NCBI GenBank assembly: GCA_930367215.1
Contig: OV884060.1
Coordinates: 179,563,253 to 179,627,252, forward strand
Direction: 5' to 3'
Source: Pollenia angustigena
Taxonomy: Eukaryota; Arthropoda; Insecta; Diptera; Polleniidae
DNA length: 64,000 nt
The notes under the pieces are model-generated. The model saw only the letters and a list, made by a program, of their open reading frames with translations. It had not been told where the DNA came from and ran no database searches. The translations under genes were made by a program, and so were the position numbers. Below are positions 21,610 to 33,367 of this stretch, piece by piece. Position 1 is the stretch's first letter, and the number at the start of each line of letters is the position of its first letter.

Positions 21610-24347
21610 GTAAAGCAACATTCTTTCAATGAAAATTAAACTTAGAATAAACTTAAAGTTACAAATTAAATTTGAATTCGGACACTTAGCGCAGATTTGA
21701 ATTTGGTGGTTAGATTTGAATTTTTGAATTTTGATCTGAATTGGAATTTGAATTAAGGCATTTAAAATTGGTTAAATTAAGTCAGTTCAAATTTGTTTTT
21801 TTTAAACCAAGTTTAAGTTAATCACTTAAATTAGAATTTGAAAACTTAAATTTAAATTTAAAACTTGAACCAGATTAAGATTTGAATTTTTTAAACTAAG
21901 CTTGAATTCCGGTCCAAATGCGTAAATTTGAATCCCAATTCAAATATTTGGGCTGCATCCAAATTTAAATCCTTAAAACAAACTAAAGTCGAATTCGAAG
22001 TTATAAATATATTTAAAAAAAAAAAAAAACTTAAACTAATATTACCGCTTAATATAGATTTAAAAATTTAATTCTTAAACCTAATAAAATTTAAATATTT
22101 AAACTTAATTAAGCTACGCGATTTAAATCATTGTACTTAGGTCTAATTAGGTCTAAAACAAAAATAAAATTGCCATACCTAAACTAAAAGTTCAATTAAA
22201 ATATTTAAACAAAATTTAAATATTTAATCTAAATTTAAATATTTAAACTAAATTTAAATATTTAAACTAAATTTTAGCAAAATTTAAACTAAAATTTTAG
22301 CAAAATTTAATCCTAACCAGTTGCTGTGAATTTAAAATTCTAAGTACGTATGAATTTTTTTTCAAGGCACATGTACTTTAATATCTGAACTCGTATTGGT
22401 CATTTAAATAAATAAGGGCGGGAATTTTAAGCTATCGGATTGACTACGTAAACACCGGACGTAACGAATGAACATTCAAATAAATATTTTGAGAATAACT
22501 AATTACCTTAAGTAATCTTAAATTAAATATTATTACTAATTATAGATTAAAACTTATATATCTAAATTAACGTATTGAAATTTGCTAGTTATACTTAAAT
22601 AACCAAATTGAATTAACAAAAACTTAAAAATCTAGATTAGTTTACCCATAACATTAATACCTAACTTAACAAACGTATGATTAAATGAAGTCAATCACGA
22701 ATTTATCTAAACTAACATTTAACTACCTGTATAAAATTGAATAAGTTAAGAAATAAATATAATAACTTAATAAGATAATAAGTAAAATACTAAAAAGTTA
22801 ATAAGCAAAACAATAAATACATAAGACGATAAGTAAATAAGTTGATGGATAAGTAAATGAATATGTCGACAAGCGACTAAATAGTACTTACAGGACAAAA
22901 ATAAAAAAAATAAAATAATTAATAAATGACCCTTAACTACATGCGTACAATTGCCAGCGGGAACTTAAAAACCTTTTTAAATATCCAAATAGTCAAAGTT
23001 TGTTACATCTTCACTTGCATACATTTGTTAGCACTTCTGCTGTAAGACAAAAAGGAATCAAAACCGGTTAAAACAAATTTGCTTAAACTTACCAAATAAT
23101 TGTAAATTCCGTTTGCCAATATTGTTTATTCTTCTAACTAACCTTCCGAATTCACACCAAAGTGGGTTGAATGATTCCTTATACCAAAACTTTGAATATT
23201 TAGCTATTTACCTAAACAAAAATTTTAAATGAAATAAAAGATAAACAAATACTTATATTTGACAAGGGAAATAAGATAGGGTGACCCATCTAATAATTTA
23301 AGTGGAATAAGAAAAATAATAGAATCCAAACTCTGGCCGAAGTTACCATGTAACTTTTTTTTTGAATCGTTTGATATAAATACTTTTTTGGTAAATTTTG
23401 GGTATTATTTCTTTTTGTCCGAAGTTGCCATTTGTTTTTTTTTAATACCTTGATAAGTGTTAATTTAAAATAATTTTTCAAACTAAAAAGCTTGTTTATC
23501 CAAATTTAACATAAGAAAAAAATAAATGTAAATAAGCAAATTAAAAATAACATAGATTTATTGAAAATTGAGTTCCTTCTTACTTTTAAATTGCAAAAAC
23601 AAATCAAGTGTCCATTCTGATACTATAATTTTTTTAATTAATGTTGTATTTCGATATAATTGGACAGGTTGTTAATCGATAATCCAATAGCAAATTTGGA
23701 AAATCAGACATTTAAGTTTCAGGCTATTTAGTAAACCCGTATTTATAAACTTATTTCTTATACATTACTAATATTACTTATCATGTAATAATTATTAGAC
23801 ATAAGTAGAATAGAAGAGTAAATAAATATTCAATGTACACTTTTTTATTGAAATAATGGAAAACAAATAATTATGTTTTAATCTATTCATATATGGTTGA
23901 AAGGTAACAAACGCATGGCGAAATGGTAAGTTACGGTTTGGGGCATTACTCCCAAATATTTTTTTTTTGCAGGCAATGGGTAGTGCCACGGATGGCAATA
24001 CGTTGTCATATGGGGTGGGCAGCCTGTTCCAGGACATGAACATCTGGTCCTGAAGACTCGAGTTCATTCATGCCATGAACAGCGAAAAGTTTTCTTATCG
24101 TCAACCAACGGTCGTTTTTGTTCAATGTTTTATGTTTTCTATCGCTTCGGTTTTTTCATCTACAGCTTTCGTTTTTGGCACGAATAAAATTGTGTATGTG
24201 TGAGTAGATGGACACGAACCCCCCATTTCCGGCGAGCTTCAGCCCAAACACCAGCGTGCCACTGTCCATCGCGAAGCGAAGTGAGAGTTTGATTTAGATC
24301 AAACATTTCTCACAAAATTATTATCACTCACGTTCCCCCACATCACA
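21610..24347 (+). repeat. Gypsy 3' LTR (part matched by the 5' LTR)
   Basis: 2738 bp, uninterrupted, near-identical to 915-2236 plus 11144-12559. It contains the empty BEL site at 22927-22931. It ends at CACATCACA and runs straight into hAT sequence at 24348. Confidence 0.92.
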
Positions 24348-24715
24348 AGTACCTCAATAACATAGCAACAGAATCATCGGATTTAAGTATCTCAGCTTTA
24401 CATAAACTAATAAAGTCCGATAAGTTAGAAGAAACTTTTCCAAATGTTGAAGTTGCTACAAGAATATTTCTTTGTTTAATGATCACTAATTGTAATGGAG
24501 AGCGGTCATTTTCTCGGCTAAAGAGAACAAAAAATGAATTACGAACGTCTATGTTATAAGAACGCCTAACTAACTTGTCAATTATGTGCATTGAAATTGA
24601 TATCCTTCAAAAAATTGATTTTGAGGATATAATAGAAGATTTTGCAGCACAGAAATTCCGAAAAAAAACCTTTAGCGTAGCCAATTTAAATCAGAACATT
24701 AATTCCTAGGTTGTA
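24348..24715 (+). pseudogene. hAT transposase 3' fragment
   Basis: Matches 31542-31910 nearly base for base. It encodes the C-terminal hAT dimerisation region (LCLMITNCNGERSFSRLKR and following). A stop interrupts the reading after the Arg-Thr-Ser-Met-Leu segment in both copies. The 5' part is absent because the gypsy element begins at this point. Confidence 0.85.
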
Positions 24716-26171
24716 TTTCTTATAACATTAAATAACATGTATTAAATTTGTATTAAACATAATAAATTTAAAATCATAAAAGAAAATTCTTGTCATGAGT
24801 TTTTTTTTTAATTTTTCACTTCATTTTCTTTTCTTTAATGACAAAACAACATATCTTTCCTTCACAAAATTAAAAAAAAAAACTTCACTGCCTCCAGAAA
24901 AACAACAATCTTTTTTCCTTTCCACTCAAAAACAAAAAAAAAATCTTCCTCTTCTTATTCCTCCTCTTTCCTCTGTCCCATTTTCCCGCCTTTTTCCTAC
25001 CGTTACCACCATCTTTCTTTTTCCTTCCTCGCAAGCCCCTTACACCCCCCTGAACAGCTGTGCAAACTGTCAAAAGATTATTCTAGCAGTTTGCACGGTT
25101 GCATTTTAATGTAAAATCCTCTCCACTCCCATTTACATTAAAATGCAACCTTTAGCAGGTGCAGAGGCATGACAGAATTGATTAAAATTAAAGCGTATGA
25201 TTTATTCAAGCAGTAGTGCGATTCTGTAATTAATTTTAACAATAGTTGTCATTGTTAAAAAAATTAACAAGCAAATTAACGATTTTGCTATTCTGTAACA
25301 TTTTAAACAGCACTTGTTATCGTTAAGTCAGCTGCTTGTGTTAAGTAAACGACAACTTTTTTAGTGTTGTTTATTTATTGTTAAATGTTGAAAAAATCAA
25401 AAAAAATTTAGTTAAAAGAAATAATATAACTTGAAAATGGCAATTAAATAATTTGCATTTAATTTAATAGCAAAATGTATGGCTTATCTTCTTAAAAAAA
25501 AAAAAACAAAAAACTAAAAAAATTCTGTTTAGTTTTAATTTTATTTGTTTTTTTTTATTCCTCTTTGTGTTTTTCGTTATTTTACCTTTTTTTTTGACAG
25601 TGATGCCACTTGACGTTAATTTTTATCTATGTTTAACCCTGCCTTTACACATGCAAGTAGTGGCATGCCACTGTTGTATACATATTATCAAAGAAAATTT
25701 GTTCGAAATAGTCGAATCTCATGCCATTAACTTTTGTGATTACACATGCCACTGCGAGTTCATTTTCAAAATGTCGTAGAAGCGTCAACTTGAGCAAATT
25801 TGTTTACTTCTCAAATTAAAAAAAACCCAGCGGGAAAATGAGGAATTTTTTACATAAATAATTAAAAAAATAATGCATTATTTTCGAAAGAATAATAATG
25901 CATTCATTGGAATCGAGAAGGTAATTTCATCAGACACAAAATTTAAGCACTGATTACCACGTATATTCCCACATTTGCAGAACAAGGAATGTATTGTTTC
26001 TGTTAGTAACAATTATTCGTGTTTTTGCTTTACATACATATTTCCTTAATAAAAATCCGCTATTTTTTTGCTGTCTTTATGTCGCCTACTTATAATTTTT
26101 ATTTTAGTCGCAGTTTGTGTTTGAAAGCGTACGGTCAAAGCACAAATTATATGTCTGTGGGTCAAAGTTAT
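24716..26171 (+). repeat. Downstream part of the hAT-linked duplication, copy 1
   Basis: Non-coding; near-identical to 31911-33367. Includes a pyrimidine-rich tract (about 24900-25030), a perfect hairpin (25098-25149) and, at about 25590-25830, a segment that recurs inverted at 44990-45190. ORFs here are composition artefacts. Confidence 0.8.
25098..25149. repeat. Perfect 18-bp stem hairpin, copy 1
   Basis: Arms GTTGCATTTTAATGTAAA and its exact complement, separated by 16 pyrimidine-rich bases. The second copy is at 32291-32342. Confidence 0.85.
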
Positions 26172-26740
26172 TATACCCTTCACCGAAGGTAAAAGGGTAT
26201 ATATATATGACCAAAAACTTTCGGGAACCATAGATCTCCCGGAGTCCAAGTTTTATAACCAAGGTAAATGGTAAATTTCTTTTTTAACACGTCGGTATAT
26301 AAATCTGTCAAATCGGTTAAAAAATGGCTGAGTTATCAGCAAAAAACCACGACTACCTCTAATTTTTTAAAAAAATCCCTTGTTGTTGTTGTATTTTTAT
26401 TACCTTTTGCTGTATATCTGGTGAACGGAAAAAGCCAAATCTTCCAAACTAGGTACACAAAATTAGGTTGCCAATACACACCATCCTACAAAATGTGGGC
26501 GGGATTGGAGAAGTGGGCGTGGTACCTCCCGTACAAAAAAAATTAAAAATTGTATAAAAACCTAAATTTTAAGGCTGCCATATGTCCTATGGATATGACT
26601 TACATACCAAAATATTGGAAATTTTTAGTATAACATATTTTACATAAGACTCGGGAAAATCGGTTCAGACACAAAAAAGTTATGGCCAAAATACATATAT
26701 CACATGGCATATGAATTGTGGTATGTTTTTTTTTAAATGT
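26172..26740 (+). repeat. INE-1/Helentron-like repeat, deleted copy
   Basis: Starts TATACCCTTCACC as does the element at 33368, then jumps to sequence matching about 33962 onward, so about 550 bases are missing. It continues with the motif GGGCGGGATTGGAGAAGTGG shared with 33768 and 34240. Confidence 0.6.
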
Positions 26741-27300
26741 TTTTATTTTTGTATATATTTTGGCATATTTCACAAATTATTATTTTTAAATTTTTATTTA
26801 TTTTATTTTTTATTTTTAAAAACACTAACTTTCTTTAGCAAGTTTACTTTAGAAACTAATTGAAAATAATATATTAAAAACCTTATATACACTTCAAATA
26901 TCTATACAGTCGATCACCCAAACCAGTCTGTCTGTCTGTCTGTCTGTCTTTCAGCAAAAGAATAGTTCATTGCTCTTTCTATTAAACTCTCAGCTATATT
27001 GCTATCCTATAAAATTTAAAGACTTTTTCATTACTTTGAAATGTTTTAAAATATAAGACCTACTTTTACACTTGCTCATGAATTTCCCCTCTCCATGATT
27101 CTGTCCATGTTCAAGACACACTCCAATACAATACCCTAATCATCTCACACCCCATAAATTATTAGTTTTAATATCAGATCTTTGAAAAAAATTGTTCACA
27201 ACAAATATTTCCAAATCAAGTGCATCTACAAATACACAGTATGTCTGTCTGTCTGTCTTTTTTTTCCATTAGGTAGGTGTAAAATCTTGCATAAGATTCC
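26741..27300. repeat. AT-rich spacer with TCTG microsatellite
   Basis: A (TCTG)n run lies at about 26927-26950. The part from about 27100 to 27260 recurs at 29825-29975, on the other side of the LINE fragment, with several differences. No gene seen. Confidence 0.6.
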
Positions 27301-27361
27301 CGTGTCCCTCTTGACCTCGGGATATGTCGGATTCCTACCGACTAAAAAAACACCTCCTGCG

Positions 27362-29413
27362 TCATTCAGCACCCTGCGGAACTGTCCCTAGAGATACTGC
27401 ATCGCAGGGTCCGAAAGCCATATTTAGGCTTGAGCTTTCCTTAGCCTCTATTACTAATTTTTGATGGATGTTTTTAATCATTGAGCATACTATGTCCCAG
27501 TGTTCCTTTCTGTTGAGAATTATACTTATAATGTTTTCAACGTGCAGCTGTGTCCCAATCTCTTCTTCTGCTTTCTGCCGATCGTACCTAAAGCGTGGGC
27601 AGTGGAACATGACGTGTTCTGGATCTTCTTCGTGATTCGAACATGTAGGACAGTATGGACTACTGTCCAAGCCAAATCTGTACAGGTAGCTTCGGTAACC
27701 TCCATGACCAGAAAAGGAATTGCGTCAAGTAGTAGTTTACCTCTCCATGTCTTCTGTTTAACCAATTATTTATTTCCGGAATAAGTTGGAAAGTCCATCT
27801 CCCCTTGCGGCTGGCTTCCCACCTACTCTGCCATTGTATTATAGATTTTTCTCTCTCAAGTTTACGTACACTGTTGCCAGGTTGTGTTGAGGTTCTCCTT
27901 ATGCCCGTAATTTCAACAAATAGATATCTAGCTGTGTATAGGTATCTATGATTTTCATAATTTTAAAACCAATTTCTTACCTACGGCTTAAAGTGTAAAG
28001 TATTTTGCATCACCGATTTTCGGTAGTTAAATCACGTAGGTAAAATTAACGTTTAAATTACCAAAATAGGGGCACCGGATAAGTAAAGATAACTATTAGG
28101 TACCAATACGACAAGATATCTGTTTGTAGAAATTACGAGCATTATATCATCAAGTCTTTTAGCTTCATCTGCTAAGATATCTATAGGAATCATTCCCGAT
28201 ATGACTTGGGCCGCTTCATCAGAATTGGTTCGATATGAGCAGCATACTCGTAGGGCAGATAGTCTGTATACCGACTTCAGTTTCTTCGCTATGCTTTTTA
28301 CTTTTAAAGCTCCTGTCCATATGGGGGCGGCATATAGTATAACTGAGCTCACCACTGTGGATATAATTCTCCTTTTACATTGCCTAGGTCCACCTTCATT
28401 TGGCATCATTATTTCCAGTGCTGCTCTGACGTTTGCCGCCTTGTTAGCAATGTACTCAACATGTGTTCTGAAGTTTAGTCGCGCATCAATAAAAACTCCC
28501 AGATATTTCAAACTCGGTTTTGAGGTAATTTGATGTTCTCCCACCAGGATTCTAATATTTTCTCGTTTTCGCCTGCTTGAAACGAGTACGACCTCAGTCT
28601 TATGTTCTGCGAGCTCAAGACCTGCACTTTTCATCCAATTTTGGATAGTCCAGACTACTTCGTTGGAGATAAGCTCAACTTCGTCTACAAATCTTCCCGC
28701 GACCGTGACAGCTATGTCGTCGGCGAATCCTATAATGTTTGCTTCTACCGGGATATCCAGCTCGAGTACATCGTTGTACATTATGTTCCACAGAAGCGGG
28801 CCAAGCACCGAGCCTTGCGGAACTCCTGCAGTAACTTGGTGTGTTACGACGCCTTCATCGGTGTTGCTGCACAGCTTCCTGTCTGTGAAGTAGCTTTCTA
28901 TTACCTTAGCTAGGCATGTCGGTATGCCAATTCTATTTAGCTTTCCGATTATTTTTGACCAATTTGCAGAGTTAAATGCGTTCTTTAAGTCCAGCGTTAT
29001 TATGGCACAATTTCCACGTCCAATCGCTTAGAGGCCCAGCCACTATAGTTTACTTTAGTATCCTTTTTAGCAGGTTTTTTTCTGTTAATTGAGAATATAA
29101 TCGCCCGGTGATCGCTATGCGTGTATTGGTCACTAACTCTCCACTCTATGTTCCTTGCCAAAGTAGTGCTCGCAAAAGTTATATCTACTATCGAGCTTCT
29201 TCCAATAGTTGAGAATGTTGGAGCGCTACCACTGTTTACTAAGACCAGGTTACGGCCAGCAAGCGCTTCGAGCAGAATACGTCCTCTGGTATTTGTTTTC
29301 CTGCTTCCCCATTCGACTGCCCACGCATTGAAGTCTCCTGCTATGATTTTCGGGTTATAATTGTCCGAGTCTCTTAGCATATTATCTAACATATTTTCTT
29401 GTAAATCCATCAT
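27362..29413 (-). pseudogene. R1-like LINE, truncated and internally deleted
   Basis: In element order on the minus strand: part of an apurinic-like endonuclease (29413-29000; GDFNAW, SDHRAI), then directly a reverse transcriptase (about 28985-28142; GFADDIAV in place of the usual YADD context), then a C-terminal zinc-knuckle region (27900-27362; CPTCSNHEEDPEHVMFHC). The stretch between endonuclease and RT fingers is missing. A small inverted-repeat element (27902-28141) splits the RT end from the C-terminus; the frames on both sides agree if it and one TTA are removed. The clade call rests on the zinc-knuckle and RT wording and is from memory. Confidence 0.8.
27902..28141. mobile_element. 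TTA-flanked MITE inside the LINE
   Basis: 240 bp. Ends form an imperfect inverted repeat of about 28 bp beginning TGCCCGTAATTTC. TTA at 27899-27901 and 28142-28144. The LINE reading frame continues across it, confirming that it is an insertion. Confidence 0.75.
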
Positions 29414-30340
29414 TTGAGTGTTCCGAGATTTCCTCTATGGCTTTGTTGCCACATGCCCAGATTGCTGCTTTGCCTGACTGTCTGTCTCTATCGATCTACA
29501 TACATACACCTAATTCAGAACAAAACTAAAGAAAGGCTTATCAGTAATATTTTCATTTTCCAATTTCTTCTACAAGATCTATCTGTTTGTCAGTCTGTCT
29601 GTCTGTCTGTCCATCCAATAATTTTCTCGTCGATCGCTAGTCGATCACTCAAACAAGCAAAACAACAACAACATCTCACCATCTGGCTACCCATAAAACA
29701 CACAAAAAAAGGGCTTATCAGAAATGTGTGTTTTTTCTCCCAAACAATCCATAAACACACACAAAAATAAAAAAAATATTTTTCCAATTTCTTCTTCAAG
29801 GTCTGTCTGTCCGTCTGTGTATCTGTCCATATTCAAGACACACTCCAATACAATACCCTTATCATCTCACACCCCATAAATTATTAGTTTTAATATCAGC
29901 GCTTTGAAAAATTGTCCACAAAATTTTTTTTCAAAATCAAGTGCATCTACAAGTATAGTATGTCTGCCTATTGATCTACATGCATACATATCCACAAAAA
30001 CTAAATCACATCTTTCTCAAGTGCATCTACACAGTAAGTCCATCTATCGATCACAACAAAGGAAAAGCTTCAACAATGCACCCAACACTTGTGCATTGCT
30101 CCCCCAAACATTTTTTTTCTAAATCTCAGCTTTATTGCTATTCTATAAAATTTAACGACTTTGTTTTGAAATTTTTTAAAAAATTTGACCTACTTTAACA
30201 CGTGTTCATGAATTTCCCCCCTAATTTTTCCAAATTCTCAGCTTTATTGCTATCCTATAAAATTTAACGACTTTTTTATTATTTAGTTTTGAAATTTTAT
30301 GACATTTTTATGGTTGTTTTTAAAATGTTTGACATTTTAA
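29414..30340. repeat. Spacer of diverged repeats
   Basis: TCTG runs near 29590 and 29803, and a diverged copy of 27100-27260 at about 29825-29975. The phrase TTATTGCTATCCTATAAAAT recurs near 26996 and 30244, and in altered form near 30131. No gene seen. Confidence 0.5.
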
Positions 30341-30510
30341 TGGCTTAAAAAATCAACGATGACCTTTAATGGCTTTTATTACTTTCCCCCATACTAAACT
30401 TATAGGAAGTTAACCTTTTAACGACTTAAAAAAATAACGATGACCTTTAATGGCTTTTATTACTTTCCCCCATACTAAACCTGTAGGAAGTTGACCTTTT
30501 AATGGCTTTT
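30340..30510. repeat. Two-copy direct repeat, 81-bp period
   Basis: The phrase starting GACCTTTAATGGCTTTTATT occurs at 30361 and again at 30442, with the intervening sequence also largely conserved. Confidence 0.65.
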
Positions 30511-30559
30511 TGTTCAAAGTGAAGTAGAACTGTCAATATACATATACTTTTATCGTTAG

Positions 30560-31890
30560 ATACGTCAAAGACGGAGAGCCTGTTGAGAGATTTTTGCAAT
30601 GTTTGCCAATGGATGAACATAATGCTCAATACATAGCAGGTGCCATTTTCTGAAAGTCTTGATATTCCTATAAAAGGTTGCCGAGGGCAGAGTTACGATA
30701 ATGCATCAAATATGGCAGGAAAGTATTCTGGTGTTCAGGCAAAAAATTAAATTTGGTAGGTCTTGAAGCTGTTCAATGTGTTTCATATGCAGTATCCTAC
30801 TTCCAATTTGTCCAAAAATTATTTAATTTTTTCTCGGCTTCGACCAAACGATGGAAAATTATTACAGCGAATTTGGGAACAAATAAAGTTTTGAAGTCTC
30901 TCCCGGATACTAGATGGTCTGCACGTGCTAATGCTATTAATGCTTTGAAAAATGGTTATTTTCATATATCTGAAGCTTTAACATCAATTGCAAATGACAT
31001 CAATCAACCAGGAGAAACAAGAAAGGAAGCTCAAGGCCTAGCCAAAAAAATGTAAAAATTTGAGACTATGCTTCTAACGGAGATTTGGGATGATCTTTTA
31101 GGAGTTATAAACAAAATAAGCATAAGTTTACAAAAAAACACTGACACTGAACGTTGCAACAAAACTTTACGCATTTTTTAATCGGTTATGTCAGTAACGC
31201 ACGCGATAATTTCGATCAGGACGAATCGGCCGCTAAAGAAAACACCCAATGGTGACTATATAGATGTTTAAAAAAAAAAAAAAAAATTCGCGGAGACTGT
31301 ACAGTTAAATGGCAAACAAAAATTCCTAGAAACGTTTATTCCCATAATTGACACATTATATGTTCACTTAAAAAAGCGTTCTGCTGCATACCAAGATATT
31401 GTTGAAATTTTTAGTTTTCTTTCTCAATTAATAACAATTGATTCTGACCAGTTGTCAAAAAAATGCAAAGAATTTGCCGAAATCTACCACAAAGACAATA
31501 ATGCTAAGGAGTTCATATCAGAATGTTTTCATTTAAGGCAGTACCTCAATAACATAGCAACAGAATCATCGGATTTAAGTATCTCAGCTTTACATAAACT
31601 AATAAAGTCCGATAAGTTAGAAGAAACTTTTCCAAATGTTGAAGTTGCTACAAGAATATTTCTTTGTTTAATGATCACTAATTGTAATGGAGAGCGGTCA
31701 TTTTCTCGGCTAAAGAGAACAAAAAATGAATTACGAACGTCTATGTTATAAGAACGCCTAACTAACTTGTCAATTATGTGCATTGAAATTGATATCCTTC
31801 AAAAAATTGATTTTGAGGATATAATAGAAGATTTTGCAGCACAGAAATTCCGAAAAAAAACATTTAGCGTAGCCAATTTAAATCAGAACA
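30560..31890 (+). pseudogene. Broken hAT transposase gene (DUF4371/ZMYM1-like)
   Basis: Recognisable pieces in order: a segment with CRGQSYDNASNMAGKYSGVQ (about 30680-30745), an ORF at 30753-31055 (LPDTRWSARANAI), a segment to about 31160, a decayed stretch with several stops and an A-run near 31270, and a C-terminal ORF 31452-31751 with the dimerisation motif ERSFSRLKRTKNELR. At least three frame breaks or stops separate them, so no functional transposase can be made. The 3' half is repeated at 24348. Confidence 0.85.
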
Positions 31891-31910
31891 TAAATTCCTA
31901 GGTTGTATTT

Positions 31911-33367
31911 CTTATAACATTAAATAACATGTATTAAATTTGTATTAAACATAATAAATTTAAAATCATAAAAGAAAATTCTTGTCATGAGTTTTTTTTT
32001 TAATTTTTCACTTCATTTTCTTTTCTTTGATGACAAAACAACATATCTTTCCTTCACAAAATTAAAAAAAAAAAACTTCACTGCCTCCAGAAAAACAACG
32101 ATCTTTTTTCCTTTCCACTCAAAAACAAAAAAAAAATCTTCCTCTTCTTATTCCTCCTCTTTCCTCTGTCCCATTTTCCCGCCTTTTTCCTACCGTTACC
32201 ACCATCTTTCTTTTTCCTTCCTCGCAAGCCCCTTACACCCCCCTGAACAGCTGTGCAAACTGTCAAAAGATTATTCTAGCAGTTTGCACGGTTGCATTTT
32301 AATGTAAAATCCTCTCCACTCCCATTTACATTAAAATGCAACCTTTAGCAGGTGCAGAGGCATGACAGAATTGATTAAAATTAAAGCGTATGATTTATTC
32401 AAGCAGTAGTGCGATTCTGTAATTAATTTTAACAATAGTTGTCATTGTTAAAAAAATTAACAAGCAAATTAACGATTTTGCTATTCTGTAACATTTTAAA
32501 CAGCACTTGTTATCGTTAAGTCAGCTGCTTGTGTTAAGTAAACGACAACTTTTTTAGTGTTGTTTATTTATTGTTAAATGTTGAAAAAATCAAAAAAAAT
32601 TTAGTTAAAAGAAATAATATAACTTGAAAATGGCAATTAAATAATTTGCATTTAATTTAATAGCAAAATGTATGGCTTATCTTCTTAAAAAAAAAAAAAA
32701 ACAAAAAACTAAAAAAATTCTGTTTAGTTTTAATTTTATTTGTTTTTTTTTTATTCCTCTTTGTGTTTTTCGTTATTTTACCTTTTTTTTTGACAGTGAT
32801 GCCACTTGACGTTAATTTTTATCTATGTTTAACCCTGCCTTTACACATGCAAGTAGTGGCATGCCACTGTTGTATACATATTATCAAAGAAAATTTGTTC
32901 GAAATAGTCGAATCTCATGCCATTAACTTTTGTGATTACACATGCCACTGCGAGTTCATTTTCAAAATGTCGTAGAAGCGTCAACTTGAGCAAATTTGTT
33001 TACTTCTCAAATTAAAAAAAACCCAGCGGGAAAATGAGGAATTTTTTACATAAATAATTAAAAAAATAATGCATTATTTTCGAAAGAATAATAATGCATT
33101 CATTGGAATCGAGAAGGTAATTTCATCAGACACAAAATTTAAGCACTGATTACCACGTATATTCCCACATTTGCAGAACAAGGAATGTATTGTTTCTGTT
33201 AGTAACAATTATTCGTGTTTTTGCTTTACATACATATTTCCTTAATAAAAATCCGTTATTTTTTTGCTGTCTTTATGTCGCCTACTTATAATTTTTATTT
33301 TAGTCGCAGTTTGTGTTTGAAAGCGTACGGTCAAAGCACAAATTATATGTCTGTGGGTCAAAGTTAT
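31911..33367 (+). repeat. Downstream part of the hAT-linked duplication, copy 2
   Basis: Near-identical to 24716-26171, including the hairpin at 32291-32342 and the block at about 32785-33025 that recurs inverted at 44990-45190. Confidence 0.8.
32291..32342. repeat. Perfect 18-bp stem hairpin, copy 2
   Basis: Same arms and loop as 25098-25149. Confidence 0.85.

Larger units (their letters stand above)
915..24347 (+). mobile_element. Ty3/gypsy LTR retrotransposon with very long LTRs
   Basis: The element consists of a 5' LTR (915-2236 plus 11139-12559, split by a BEL insertion), tRNA-Lys primer site, about 1.9 kb leader, gag, pol, about 2.1 kb 3' non-coding region and 3' LTR (21610-24347). 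The matched LTR parts are 2738 bp once the BEL element and one target copy are removed, and they look almost identical, so the insertion is recent. No env-like ORF is seen after pol. The right side enters hAT transposon sequence at 24348. The left side is a truncated BEL copy, so the 5' LTR is probably truncated and no target duplication can be shown. Clade is unproven; long LTRs and Lys primer resemble Osvaldo-type elements. Confidence 0.85.

Noticed and set aside
24795..25109. Ser/Pro/Phe-rich ORF of about 104 aa, repeated at 31987
   Set aside because: A pyrimidine tract translated; the two copies differ by a frameshift, so coding is not conserved.
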